Shown one piece after another: positions 18,074 to 26,176 of a DNA stretch of 64,000 nucleotides. Below the pieces are notes generated by a model. The model made no database searches. It was not told the DNA's origin and saw nothing but the letters and a program-made list of their open reading frames with translations. Where the stretch lies: assembly GCF_029625295.1 (NCBI RefSeq), contig NZ_CP121112.1:2976001-3040000 (forward strand), in the 5' to 3' direction. This DNA is from Flavobacterium gyeonganense. GTDB lineage: Bacteria > Bacteroidota > Bacteroidia > Flavobacteriales > Flavobacteriaceae. A program made the translations under genes and the position numbers. The number at the start of each line of letters is the position of its first letter. Positions within the stretch are counted from its first letter, which is position 1.

Positions 18074-20137
18074 TTGATATCACAAAGTACAATTGATGCT
18101 GTTTTCGAAACTGCTCGCGTAGAGGAGGTTATTGGTGATTTTGTCAATTTAAAGCGTGCAGGAAGTAATTTCAAAGGATTGAGTCCTTTCTCAGATGAAC
18201 GCTCTCCTTCATTCATGGTTTCGCCTGCAAAAGGAATCTGGAAGGATTTTAGTTCAGGCAAAGGCGGTAATTCTGTTGCTTTTTTAATGGAGCACTCTCA
18301 TTTTACGTACCCCGAAGCCATTCGTTATTTAGCCAGAAAATACAATATTGAAATTGAGGAAACAGAACAATCTGAAGCAGAAAAAGCCATAACGGATGTT
18401 CGCGAAAGTATGTATCTGGTTTCGGAATTCGCAGCAAAATATTTTCATGATACGCTTTTAAATTCTGAAGAAGGAAAAGCAATTGGCTTGTCTTACTTCA
18501 AAGAAAGAGGGTTTACCAATGAAACCATCAAAAAATTTAATTTAGGATATTCGCCTGAAACCTGGGATGCTTTAACCAAAGAAGCATTAGGAAAAGGTTA
18601 TAAATTAGAATTTTTAGAAAGTACCGGTTTAACAATTGCAAGAGAAGACCGCCCGTTTGATCGCTTTAAAGGTCGTGTAATGTTCCCCATTCAAAGTATG
18701 TCGGGTCGTGTTTTAGGTTTTGGTGGACGTATTTTGACTAACGATAAAAAAGCAGCAAAATATCTTAATTCTCCAGAAAGCGATATTTACCATAAGAGTA
18801 AAGTACTTTACGGAATTTTTCAGGCCAAACAGTCAATTGCCAAACAAAATAATTGTTATCTGGTTGAAGGTTATACAGATGTGATTCAGTTTAACCAGGC
18901 AGGAATAGAGAATGTAGTTGCTTCTTCAGGAACTGCCTTAACTCCGGATCAGATTCGTTTAGTTAATCGTCTGACCCGTAATATTACTGTGCTTTTTGAT
19001 GGCGACGCTGCAGGACTTCGCGCTTCGATCCGTGGAATCGATTTGATACTTGAAGAAGGTATGAATGTAAGGGTTTGTGCTTTCCCTGACGGCGAAGATC
19101 CAGATAGTTTTGCCCGAAAAAATTCTTATGAAGATCTGGTTGCTTATTTAGAAAATAATAGCAAAGATTTTATACAATTCAAAGCTTCAATTTTGATGAA
19201 CGAAGCCAAGAATGATCCGATAAAAAAAGCAGATTTGATTCGGGACATGGTAACAAGTATTTCTAAAATACCAGACCGTATTCAGCGTGAGGTATATATT
19301 CAGGAATGTGCCCGAATAATGGATATTTCTGAGCAGGTTTTGGTTAGTACTTTGGCGCAGCTGATTCAAAAAGATATTACAGAGGCTAATAAAAAACAAA
19401 AACAGGAACAAAAACCTTTTCAGGTTTATAAAAATCAAAACCCAAATACGGGATATTCTGGCGGAGATCCGGAAGATCCAAGAAATGGTCCGCCAGAGGA
19501 TTATTATCCAGGAGAGTCAGGATATCCTGCACAGCAACAAGCTGATAAGGTTGATATTTTATATCGTTTAGAACGAAAGGTAATTGAAATTCTATTGCTT
19601 TATGGCGATAAAACAGAAGAATTTGAAGATGTTCTTCTGAAAAATAATGAAGAGGGAGAGGTTGTAATGGTTACAGAAAAGAAGGAATACAAAGTTTTTC
19701 AACGGATTTATTTGAGTCTGCAGGAAGATGAAGTTGAGCTTTCTAATACTTTATTCCGTGATATTTTTAAAGATTTAATTGATTTTTATCTTCAAAATGA
19801 GAAATTTAGCCTGGAACAATATTTAATGCGTTTGCAGCCAGAATTCGCTCAGGAAGTTACAGATATTTTAATGGAAGATGAAAGGTTAACGCTGCACAAT
19901 TGGGAAGGACAGAATATTTTCACCAAAGCGAAACACGAAACGATAGCGCAATACGTTACAGAAACAGTAATGTCTATGCGCTGGTTTTTAGTTGGGAAAA
20001 TTATTGAAGAATTAAAAAGCTCTATAAAACCTGATAATTCAGATAATACAGAGCTTTTGTCAATGGTAATGGATTACTCCGGTTTAGTTAATTCGTTTTC
20101 AAAAAAACTAGGAAGGGTAATGTCCAGATATCATTAA
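18074..20137 (+). CDS. dnaG: DNA primase DnaG, CHC2 domain without zinc ligands
   Basis: Makes RNA primers for replication. The N-terminal CHC2-like domain (residues 1-100) keeps the fold motifs SPF...PSF and FSSGKGG but has lost the zinc ligands (Ser, Ser, Asp and Ser stand at the C, H, C and C positions). The catalytic Toprim region is intact: YLVEGYTDVIQ near 261-271 (EGYxD) and LFDGDAAGLRA near 311-321 (DGDxAG). A long C-terminal helicase-binding region follows, with an inserted Gly/Pro/Tyr-rich linker near 460-490. The start codon is TTG. It converges with the response-regulator gene, and their stops overlap by 4 bases. Confidence 0.95.
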   Translation: MISQSTIDAVFETARVEEVIGDFVNLKRAGSNFKGLSPFSDERSPSFMVSPAKGIWKDFSSGKGGNSVAFLMEHSHFTYPEAIRYLARKYNIEIEETEQSEAEKAITDVRESMYLVSEFAAKYFHDTLLNSEEGKAIGLSYFKERGFTNETIKKFNLGYSPETWDALTKEALGKGYKLEFLESTGLTIAREDRPFDRFKGRVMFPIQSMSGRVLGFGGRILTNDKKAAKYLNSPESDIYHKSKVLYGIFQAKQSIAKQNNCYLVEGYTDVIQFNQAGIENVVASSGTALTPDQIRLVNRLTRNITVLFDGDAAGLRASIRGIDLILEEGMNVRVCAFPDGEDPDSFARKNSYEDLVAYLENNSKDFIQFKASILMNEAKNDPIKKADLIRDMVTSISKIPDRIQREVYIQECARIMDISEQVLVSTLAQLIQKDITEANKKQKQEQKPFQVYKNQNPNTGYSGGDPEDPRNGPPEDYYPGESGYPAQQQADKVDILYRLERKVIEILLLYGDKTEEFEDVLLKNNEEGEVVMVTEKKEYKVFQRIYLSLQEDEVELSNTLFRDIFKDLIDFYLQNEKFSLEQYLMRLQPEFAQEVTDILMEDERLTLHNWEGQNIFTKAKHETIAQYVTETVMSMRWFLVGKIIEELKSSIKPDNSDNTELLSMVMDYSGLVNSFSKKLGRVMSRYH

Positions 20138-20763
20138 ATAATTTCTAAAGTTTTAGCTTTATTAACTAAGTCAACTAAATTAGTTACATTCAATTTAGTC
20201 AATAGTCTTAGTTTATAAGTACTAATTGTTTTTTCGTTCAGGTTTAAAATTTTAGAAATTTCATTGTTTTTCTTACCGTCACTTAGGTAACGTAGAACTT
20301 CGATTTCACGGTTAGAAAGTTTTCTGTACAAACGTTCGCTTTTGCTTTGTTTAGCAATAAGTGCCATGTTTTTACGAACAGTCTCGTTAATAATAACTTT
20401 TCCTTCGTGTACCTTAATAATTGAAACACCTAATGTTTCAAGTTTTTCTGTTTTGTGCACGTACCCGGAAACACCTGCTTTGATTGCGTTAGGAGCATAC
20501 ATTTGCTCAGCCAGATCACTGAAAATAACAATTTTCGTTTTTGGAAAATTTTTCAGAATCGACTTTACTTCAAAGATGCTTGAAAGACCTTCTAATTCCA
20601 GATCGAGAATTAAGATGTCAATCTCCTTCGTTTGAAGAATGTCTCTTACCATTGAAAAATTACCTACGTTGGCGACAATTGAAATTTGGTCATGGTCTTT
20701 AAAATACGACTTAACGCCAAAGTGAGTCACAGGGTGGTTGTCTGCTAGACATACTTTAATCAT
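20134..20763 (-). CDS. LuxR/NarL-type response regulator
   Basis: A 209-residue two-domain regulator. The receiver domain (residues 1-120) has the acidic pocket at DNH near residue 8, the phospho-acceptor Asp in LILDLELEG near residue 55, and a conserved Lys in VHKTEK near residue 105. The C-terminal GerE helix-turn-helix covers about residues 145-205 (LSNREIEVLRYLSDGKKNNEISKILNLNEKTISTYK). No histidine kinase is adjacent, so its partner is elsewhere. Confidence 0.92.
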   Translation of the reverse strand: MIKVCLADNHPVTHFGVKSYFKDHDQISIVANVGNFSMVRDILQTKEIDILILDLELEGLSSIFEVKSILKNFPKTKIVIFSDLAEQMYAPNAIKAGVSGYVHKTEKLETLGVSIIKVHEGKVIINETVRKNMALIAKQSKSERLYRKLSNREIEVLRYLSDGKKNNEISKILNLNEKTISTYKLRLLTKLNVTNLVDLVNKAKTLEII

Positions 20764-20854
20764 AATTTTACCTTTTTAGAATTGTTCATTGTTTTTGGAG
20801 CTGTAAAATTAATAAATAAATTCTGTAGTTTATAACAGACAAATGTTAAAAATA

Positions 20855-21661
20855 TTATTTTAACGTTTTTGGTATCTCACAAACTGGTATTGCCTCCATT
20901 TTATGTTTGTTGCTGGTGTTTAAACGTTTATAAATTTCAAATACAATTTTTTCACGTCCTTTTAACTCAGCTCCTGTATTTCCTGCTTCTTCGGCAAGCA
21001 TGGCCCATTCGAGTTCATCATAACTGGCTCCTAACTGATCTTCATCAGTTCTGTTGTCACCAAACAATCCATCTGTAGGTGCAGCTGTTAAAATTGAATT
21101 TGGAATTCTTAAAAATTCCCCTAAAGCATATACATCTGATTTCATTAAATCTGCAATCGGACTCAAATCGACTCCCCCGTCTCCGTATTTTGTATAAAAA
21201 CCAACACCAAAATCTTCTACTTTGTTTCCTGTTCCGGCAACTAAGAGTCCGTGAATCCCTGCCAGGTAATATAAAGAAGTCATACGCAAACGGGCGCGGG
21301 TATTCGCAAGAGAGAGATTTAGTTTTGCTTCATCGTCAGATTTTGGAACTGCTTTTTTAAATGCTTCAAATGTAGCTGTTAAATCAGTAGTGGTACTGGA
21401 GACATTTGAAAAACGCTTCTTTAATTGTTCAATATGTTCTCTTCCTCTTGAAACCTGGTTTTCTGCCTGATGAATAGGCATTTCAACACATAAAACCTTT
21501 AACCCTGTCTGGGCACATAAAGTAGAGGTAACAGCAGAGTCAACTCCGCCGGAAATTCCAATTACAAAACCATTAACTTTTGCGTTATTAGCATAATTTT
21601 TCAGCCACTCTACAATGTGGGTATTTACTTTTTCTGTTTGAATAGTGCTTTTTTTAGCCAT
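20855..21661 (-). CDS. nadE: NAD+ synthase, ammonia-dependent
   Basis: Amidates deamido-NAD to NAD+, the last step of NAD synthesis. The ATP-pyrophosphatase P-loop SGGVDS lies at residues 37-42. AGTGNKVEDFGVGFYTKYGDGGVDLSPIADLMKSDVYAL is the NadE signature region (GTxNK...E, KYGDGGVD). At 268 residues, without a glutaminase domain, it is the ammonia-dependent form. It is divergent from gldB, a neighbourhood seen in other flavobacteria. Confidence 0.95.
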   Translation of the reverse strand: MAKKSTIQTEKVNTHIVEWLKNYANNAKVNGFVIGISGGVDSAVTSTLCAQTGLKVLCVEMPIHQAENQVSRGREHIEQLKKRFSNVSSTTTDLTATFEAFKKAVPKSDDEAKLNLSLANTRARLRMTSLYYLAGIHGLLVAGTGNKVEDFGVGFYTKYGDGGVDLSPIADLMKSDVYALGEFLRIPNSILTAAPTDGLFGDNRTDEDQLGASYDELEWAMLAEEAGNTGAELKGREKIVFEIYKRLNTSNKHKMEAIPVCEIPKTLK

Positions 21662-21690
21662 AATAATTCAGGTTTTAAAATGTAGGGATG

Positions 21691-21698
21691 TATATTTG
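21691..21698 (+). promoter_or_regulatory. -7 box for gldB-gldC
   Basis: TATATTTG matches TAnnTTTG, 61 bases before the gldB ATG at 21760. No clear -33 TTG. Confidence 0.55.
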
Positions 21699-21759
21699 CA
21701 CAAATATTTTTAAGTATATTTTTACTTAAGATAAGTAACACAAATCTAATTAAAATAAA

Positions 21760-22715
21760 ATGAAAATATATCGCTTTGTAGTGGTTCTGTCATTGTTTTT
21801 TTTGTCGTGTGATCAAAAAAATAAAGTAGAAAAAGCTGTTGAAGAAATTCCGGTTGATATTAAGGTAGAACGTTTTGATAAAGTTTTTTTTGAAAGTAAA
21901 CCTGAAGATTTACCAAAAGTAAAAAAGCATTTTCCTTTCTTTTTTCCTCCGGGGAACGATGATAATGTTTGGTTGAGTAAAATGCAGGAACCAATCTGGA
22001 GGGAGGTTTATACAGAAGTTCAAAAAAATACTCAAATTTTGAACCTGTTCGCCAGGAGTTCAATGCGCTTTTTCAACATTTGAAATATTATTTTCCAAAA
22101 ACCAAAACACCTAAAGTTATTACAGTAATAGGCGAGATGGATTATAATGCTAAAGCTATTTATGCAGATAGTCTGGTTATTGTTGCTTTAGAATTGTATT
22201 TGGGTAAGGATCATAAATTTTATCAGTTTCCAAACTATCTGAAGCAAAACTTTGAAGAAAAGCAAATTATGCCGGATGTAGTTTCAAGTTTTACTTATAG
22301 AAATATTCCACCATATGAAGATAAAAATCTGGTTTCCCAAATGATTTTTGAAGGCAAGCAGTTGTATGCGAAGGATTTGCTTTTGCCTGAATATACTGAT
22401 GCTGAAAAAATAGGTTATACCCCCGAACAGATAAAATGGTGCGAAGAAAACGAGGCCTACATGTGGCGCTACTTTATAGAAAAAGAAATGTTGTACAGTG
22501 TAGATACTAAGCTTACAACACGCTTTATTGCTCCGGCTCCTTTTTCTAAATTTTATCTGGAAATTGATAACGATTCCCCAGGAAAAGTGGGTGCCTGGAT
22601 TGGCTGGCAAATAGTTCGTTCGTATATGAAAAATAATACTGTAACTTTGCCTGAATTATTAAAAATAAATGCAAAAGAAATTTTCGAGAACTCAAAATAC
22701 AAACCTAAGAAATAA
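21760..22715 (+). pseudogene. gldB: Gliding motility lipoprotein GldB, frameshifted
   Basis: Lipoprotein needed for gliding in Flavobacterium. The signal ends in the lipobox LFFLSC (Cys18). The first frame stops at 22083 after out-of-frame residues (NTQILNLFARSSM). The second frame continues to 22715. Adding one A to the A7 run at 22022-22028 converts the junction into KKYSNFEPVRQEFNALFQHLKYYFPK and joins the halves into a 318-residue protein, the normal GldB length. It is followed directly by gldC, whose ATG overlaps the gldB stop. If the lesion is real the strain should be gliding-defective; if not, it is a sequencing error. Confidence 0.92.
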
Positions 22716-23050
22716 TGTCAGATACAATAAAATCAGAAATTAAGTTTAATATAGAATTAGATGAAAACCGTGTGCCGGAAAAATTATCTTGGACCGCTAA
22801 CGATGGAGGTGTAGAAGATGAAGAAGCAAAAGCAATTATGCTTTCTATCTGGGACAGCAAAGCCAAAGAAAGCATGCGAATTGACTTATGGACGAAAGAT
22901 ATGCCGGTAGATGAAATGAAAATTTTCTTTCATCAGACATTAGTTGCCATGTCAGATACTTTTAAGCGAGCTACAAATGACGAAAAAATGGCAGACACAA
23001 TGAAAGATTTCTGTGATTATTTTGCGGAAAAATTAGAACTAACCAGATAG
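22715..23050 (+). CDS. gldC: Gliding motility protein GldC
   Basis: A 111-residue soluble protein matching GldC across its whole length: IKFNIELDENRVPEKLSWTANDGG, then EEAKAIMLSIWD and the C-terminal MKDFCDYFAEKLELTR. In F. johnsoniae gldC lies directly after gldB and increases gliding efficiency. Its start overlaps the gldB stop by one base, so the two are one operon. A strong terminator follows at 23074. Confidence 0.93.
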   Translation: MSDTIKSEIKFNIELDENRVPEKLSWTANDGGVEDEEAKAIMLSIWDSKAKESMRIDLWTKDMPVDEMKIFFHQTLVAMSDTFKRATNDEKMADTMKDFCDYFAEKLELTR

Positions 23051-23725
23051 GCAGCAGTCAAATTTCAGGAAATAAAAAAATCTCAAATCATATTGTAAGT
23101 CATGATTTGAGATTTTTTTCTCCTGGTAGGTTGGTAGGCGATTTACAGGTTTGATAGAAATCTTTTTAATGTCATTTATGATTTTCCTGTAACATCCCAT
23201 TATCACTACTGATGTCGGATAGTTTGTAATACTAAGTTCTTCTTCTAAACATCCTCCCGACGCTCGTGAATAAATTATTTCGCCTCGGTTAAGATCGTAT
23301 ACTTCTAAAATAACTTCTGCGTAAGTCATTTGTTTTTTATAGTAAAAATGATTTTGAAATTCAAAATTACTAAAGTCGTTTTTCGCATTTTTACATTTAA
23401 TATTAACATAATAATCGGCATCAGCTGCTTTTTTGAGATCCAAAATTGCTGCTTTATCTAATTTCAATGGTACTTGTTTTGTAGCGAAGTATTTTCGTTC
23501 GTCCATTGAATATTTTACTCTTCTTCCTAAATATTTAGAAAAATCGGCCATTACAGCACGAGTTAGTTTTGTTTTAGTATTTTGATCGACTTCTATATCG
23601 CCAATAAGCCAGGTACCTTTAGAAAAATCCAGTGTATTGACCTTGTCTGTACTGTGTAAAAAGTAGTGAGTGACATTGCAGGAAGATAAAAATAATAGAA
23701 GTAAATAGTAAAGGGTTTTCTTCAT
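23039..23725 (-). CDS. Hypothetical lipoprotein
   Basis: A 228-residue lipoprotein (MKKTLYYLLLLFLSSC, Cys16) with a central domain DADYYVNIKCKN...YAEVILEVYDLNRGEIIYSRAS that looks like the curli-CsgG or TolB-N-like folds of other flavobacterial lipoproteins. This is a loose impression only. The last 25 codons are written through the gldC terminator hairpin and overlap the end of gldC by 12 bases, so the true C-terminus is doubtful. Restoring one A in the A7 run on this strand (T7 at 23113-23119) would end the protein shortly after QEKKNLKS. Confidence 0.7.
   Translation of the reverse strand: MKKTLYYLLLLFLSSCNVTHYFLHSTDKVNTLDFSKGTWLIGDIEVDQNTKTKLTRAVMADFSKYLGRRVKYSMDERKYFATKQVPLKLDKAAILDLKKAADADYYVNIKCKNAKNDFSNFEFQNHFYYKKQMTYAEVILEVYDLNRGEIIYSRASGGCLEEELSITNYPTSVVIMGCYRKIINDIKKISIKPVNRLPTYQEKKISNHDLQYDLRFFYFLKFDCCLSG
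23074..23119 (+). terminator. Bidirectional terminator between gldC and lipoprotein gene
   Basis: A perfect 18-bp stem (23074-23091 with 23102-23119) with a 10-base loop, A-run on the left and T-run on the right. It is the strongest hairpin in this part of the window. Confidence 0.88.
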
Positions 23726-23748
23726 AAAAGAATCAAGTTAATTTGGGT

Positions 23749-23756
23749 CAAATATA
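23749..23756 (-). promoter_or_regulatory. -7 box for hypothetical lipoprotein gene
   Basis: On the - strand it reads TATATTTG, about 24 bases before the ATG at 23725. Confidence 0.5.
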
Positions 23757-23827
23757 ATTTAAAAAAGATAATGCTTTACGATTGAGTTTAAAATAAAAAA
23801 ATCAGATTCAAATAATTGCAATAAAAA

Positions 23828-23868
23828 AAAATCTCAAACCCTATAATTTAATCGGAATTTGAGATTTT
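23828..23868 (-). terminator. Terminator after engB
   Basis: 11-bp stem AAAATCTCAAA/TTTGAGATTTT with a 19-base loop. On the - strand it is followed by a long T-run. Its stem sequence resembles that of the gldC terminator. Confidence 0.75.
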
Positions 23869-23895
23869 ATATTTAGTCATCTTCTTTTTTAAAAT

Positions 23896-24516
23896 TTAAA
23901 ACCTGGAGTTGTTTTTAAAAACTTCCTGATTTACTTCGTCAATATAAGAAAGCAGTTCCTCTTTTCCAATTGATTCTGTAGAGGATGTTACAAAATACTG
24001 TGGCATTTCCGCCCAGTTGTTTGCGAACATTTGTTTTTTGTAAGCAGCAATATGAGAGTCAATTTTTACTTTACTGATTTTATCGGCTTTTGTAAAAATA
24101 ATACAAAATGGGATCTCGCTTTCACCCATGTAAGACATAAATTCAATGTCAATATTCTGAGCCTCGTGACGTATGTCGATTAATACAAAAGCACAAACTA
24201 ATTGTTCTCTGGTTTCAAAATAATCGGTTATGAATTGTTGAAAAACAGATTTTGTTTTTTTTGAAACTTTAGCGTATCCGTATCCTGGCAAATCGACCAA
24301 AAACCAATTATTGTTGATTTTAAAATGATTTATTAGCTGCGTTTTTCCAGGCCGTCCAGAAGTCTTTGCCAGATTTTTATGATTGGTAAGCATGTTAATC
24401 AAAGATGACTTGCCTACGTTCGATCTCCCTATAAATGCATATTCAGGTAAAAAATCCTGAGGACATTTTCCAACTTCGGAATTGCTGACGATGAATTCGG
24501 CACTATTGATTTTCAT
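23896..24516 (-). CDS. engB: Ribosome-biogenesis GTP-binding protein EngB (YihA/YsxC)
   Basis: Essential GTPase for 50S subunit assembly. The P-loop GRSNVGKS lies at residues 30-37, switch motif TSGRPGKTQ near 51-59, G3 VDLPGYG near 73-79, and G4 TKAD near residue 141. The 206-residue single-domain form is typical. It lies 43 bases after the alpha/beta-hydrolase gene on the same strand. Confidence 0.95.
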   Translation of the reverse strand: MKINSAEFIVSNSEVGKCPQDFLPEYAFIGRSNVGKSSLINMLTNHKNLAKTSGRPGKTQLINHFKINNNWFLVDLPGYGYAKVSKKTKSVFQQFITDYFETREQLVCAFVLIDIRHEAQNIDIEFMSYMGESEIPFCIIFTKADKISKVKIDSHIAAYKKQMFANNWAEMPQYFVTSSTESIGKEELLSYIDEVNQEVFKNNSRF

Positions 24517-24559
24517 GATTTTTATTTTAGCCTTTTATGAATAAAAAGTTTATTAGATG

Positions 24560-25324
24560 CTATAAATTCTTTTTAGTGAGCCATTCTTCCAGAATTTCAT
24601 TAAATTCCTGAGGATGCTCCATCATTGCTGCATGTCCACATTTGTCTATCCAGTATAAGGATGAATTTGGCAATAATTTATCAAATTCTTCAGCAACATT
24701 TGGAGGTGTAACAGTATCGTTTTTACCCCAGATGATACAGGTTTCAACTGTCATTTTTGGTAAATCTTTTGCCATATTATGACGAATCGCACTCTTTGCA
24801 ATTGTTAATGTCTTTATCAATTTAATGCGGTCATTTGCGGTTGCATATACTTCATCAATAAGTTCAGGAGTTGCAATTTTTGGATCGTAAAATACATCTT
24901 CTGCTTTCTTTTTAATGTATTCATAGTCACCTCTTCTTGGGTAACTGTCTCCCATGGCGCTTTCATAAAGTCCTGAACTTCCTGTTATTACGAGTCCTGC
25001 TACTTTTTCAGGATATAATTTTGTGTGGTAAAGGGCTATATGTCCTCCTAATGAATTTCCTAGCAAAATGACCTTCTCAAAACCCTTAAAAGTGATGAAA
25101 TCTTTAACGTATTTAGCGAAGCTTTTTACATTGGTTTTTAAAATGCTTTGGGTGTATATTGGCAAATCAGGAATAACAACTTTGTATCCTTTCGATGGGA
25201 AATATTGTGCTACACCATCAAAGTTACTAAGTCCTCCCATTAATCCGTGTAAAATTACGATAGGGGTTCCTTCTCCAGCTTCAAAATAGCTGTATTTGCC
25301 TTCTTTTTTGTAGTGTTTATCCAT
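24560..25324 (-). CDS. Alpha/beta hydrolase
   Basis: A 254-residue esterase/lipase-like alpha/beta hydrolase. The oxyanion segment is ILHGLMGG near residues 24-31, the nucleophile elbow GNSLGG (Ser near residue 91), the acid in IIWGKNDTVTPP, and the His in CGHAAMMEHP near residue 233. The substrate is unknown. It commonly precedes engB in Flavobacterium-type genomes (from memory). Confidence 0.88.
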   Translation of the reverse strand: MDKHYKKEGKYSYFEAGEGTPIVILHGLMGGLSNFDGVAQYFPSKGYKVVIPDLPIYTQSILKTNVKSFAKYVKDFITFKGFEKVILLGNSLGGHIALYHTKLYPEKVAGLVITGSSGLYESAMGDSYPRRGDYEYIKKKAEDVFYDPKIATPELIDEVYATANDRIKLIKTLTIAKSAIRHNMAKDLPKMTVETCIIWGKNDTVTPPNVAEEFDKLLPNSSLYWIDKCGHAAMMEHPQEFNEILEEWLTKKNL

Positions 25325-25612
25325 TTAATTTAATGCCAATTTCAATTTCGACAAATATAGGGTTTAATAAATTAAAATGAATTTTTGCTGCTGTTTTTTA
25401 ACTACATAATTTTTGTCGAATTTATAAAGTGCTTAAATGTCAGTTTTTTTTAATGATTTTAAGAAGATTGTAGAATGTTAAGGAATTGGGATAAAAAACA
25501 TTTTTTTAAGAAAAATACCTCTTATTTTTTTGAATTAATTAGAGATATTATTAATTCAGTAATAATTGATTAAAGTATTGATAATCTATTGATTAAGGTA
25601 ATTAGGAAAGAA
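25325..25612. other. Upstream region of mraZ
   Basis: Holds the - strand promoter for the hydrolase gene at the left and, at 25565-25596, three ATTGATWA direct repeats spaced 12 and 11 bases apart. No ORF. Confidence 0.5.
25352..25359 (-). promoter_or_regulatory. -7 box for alpha/beta hydrolase gene
   Basis: Reads TATATTTG on the - strand, 27 bases before the ATG at 25324. Confidence 0.5.
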
Positions 25613-25659
25613 GTGGGTAAACTTATTAACAAAGTGGGATATTGTGGTAAAATGTGGTA
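25613..25659 (+). promoter_or_regulatory. Probable MraZ operator: GTGGK repeats with 10-bp period
   Basis: GTGGG at 25613 and 25634, and GTGGT at 25644 and 25654. The last three are exactly 10 bases apart and the first is 21 away, all on one face of the helix. MraZ in other bacteria binds TGGG-type repeats with 10-base spacing upstream of its own operon. The site overlaps the promoter whose -7 box is at 25670. Confidence 0.75.
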
Positions 25660-25669
25660 AAATTTTTTA

Positions 25670-25677
25670 TATTTTTG
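25670..25677 (+). promoter_or_regulatory. -7 box of dcw cluster promoter
   Basis: TATTTTTG matches TAnnTTTG and lies 25 bases before the mraZ start, immediately after the GTGGK repeats. A TTG in the second repeat (25642-25644) is 25 bases upstream, slightly long for a -33 element. Confidence 0.6.
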
Positions 25678-25702
25678 CTGTATAACATGTTAAGGAGTTT
25701 TT

Positions 25703-26176
25703 TTGAACACAATTGTAGGGACATATGAGTGTAAAGTCGATGCTAAAGGGAGGTTAATGATACCTGCGCCTTTAAAAAAGCAATTGGCTTCCTCTCTTCA
25801 GGATGGTTTTGTCCTGAAGCGCTCCGTTTTTCAACCGTGTTTAGAATTGTATCCAATGGATGAGTGGAACTTGATGATGCAAAAAATTAATAAGCTGAAT
25901 CGTTTTGTAAAAAAAAACAATGATTTTATCCGAAGATTTACTGCCGGAGTTAAAATAGTAGAGATTGATGCATTGGGCAGATTGTTGGTTCCGAAAGATT
26001 TGGTTTCTTTTTCAAATATTTCAAAAGATGTCGTTTTTTCATCAGCAGTTAATATTGTAGAGATTTGGGATAAGGATTTATATGAAAAATCAATAAGCGG
26101 CGAAGATATGGATTTTGCAGATTTAGCCGAAGAAGTAATGGGAAATATTAATGACGACGACAATGGAATATCATAA
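25703..26176 (+). CDS. mraZ: Transcriptional regulator MraZ
   Basis: DNA-binding protein with two SpoVT/AbrB-like half-domains, each with the DxxGR signature: DAKGRLMIP near residues 13-21 and DALGRLLVP near residues 90-98. It controls its own dcw operon. The start codon is TTG; the only in-frame codon upstream is a stop 12 bases away, and GTY follows as in other MraZ proteins. An AAGGAG 5 bases before the TTG is an unusually good Shine-Dalgarno for this phylum. It overlaps rsmH. Confidence 0.93.
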   Translation: MNTIVGTYECKVDAKGRLMIPAPLKKQLASSLQDGFVLKRSVFQPCLELYPMDEWNLMMQKINKLNRFVKKNNDFIRRFTAGVKIVEIDALGRLLVPKDLVSFSNISKDVVFSSAVNIVEIWDKDLYEKSISGEDMDFADLAEEVMGNINDDDNGIS

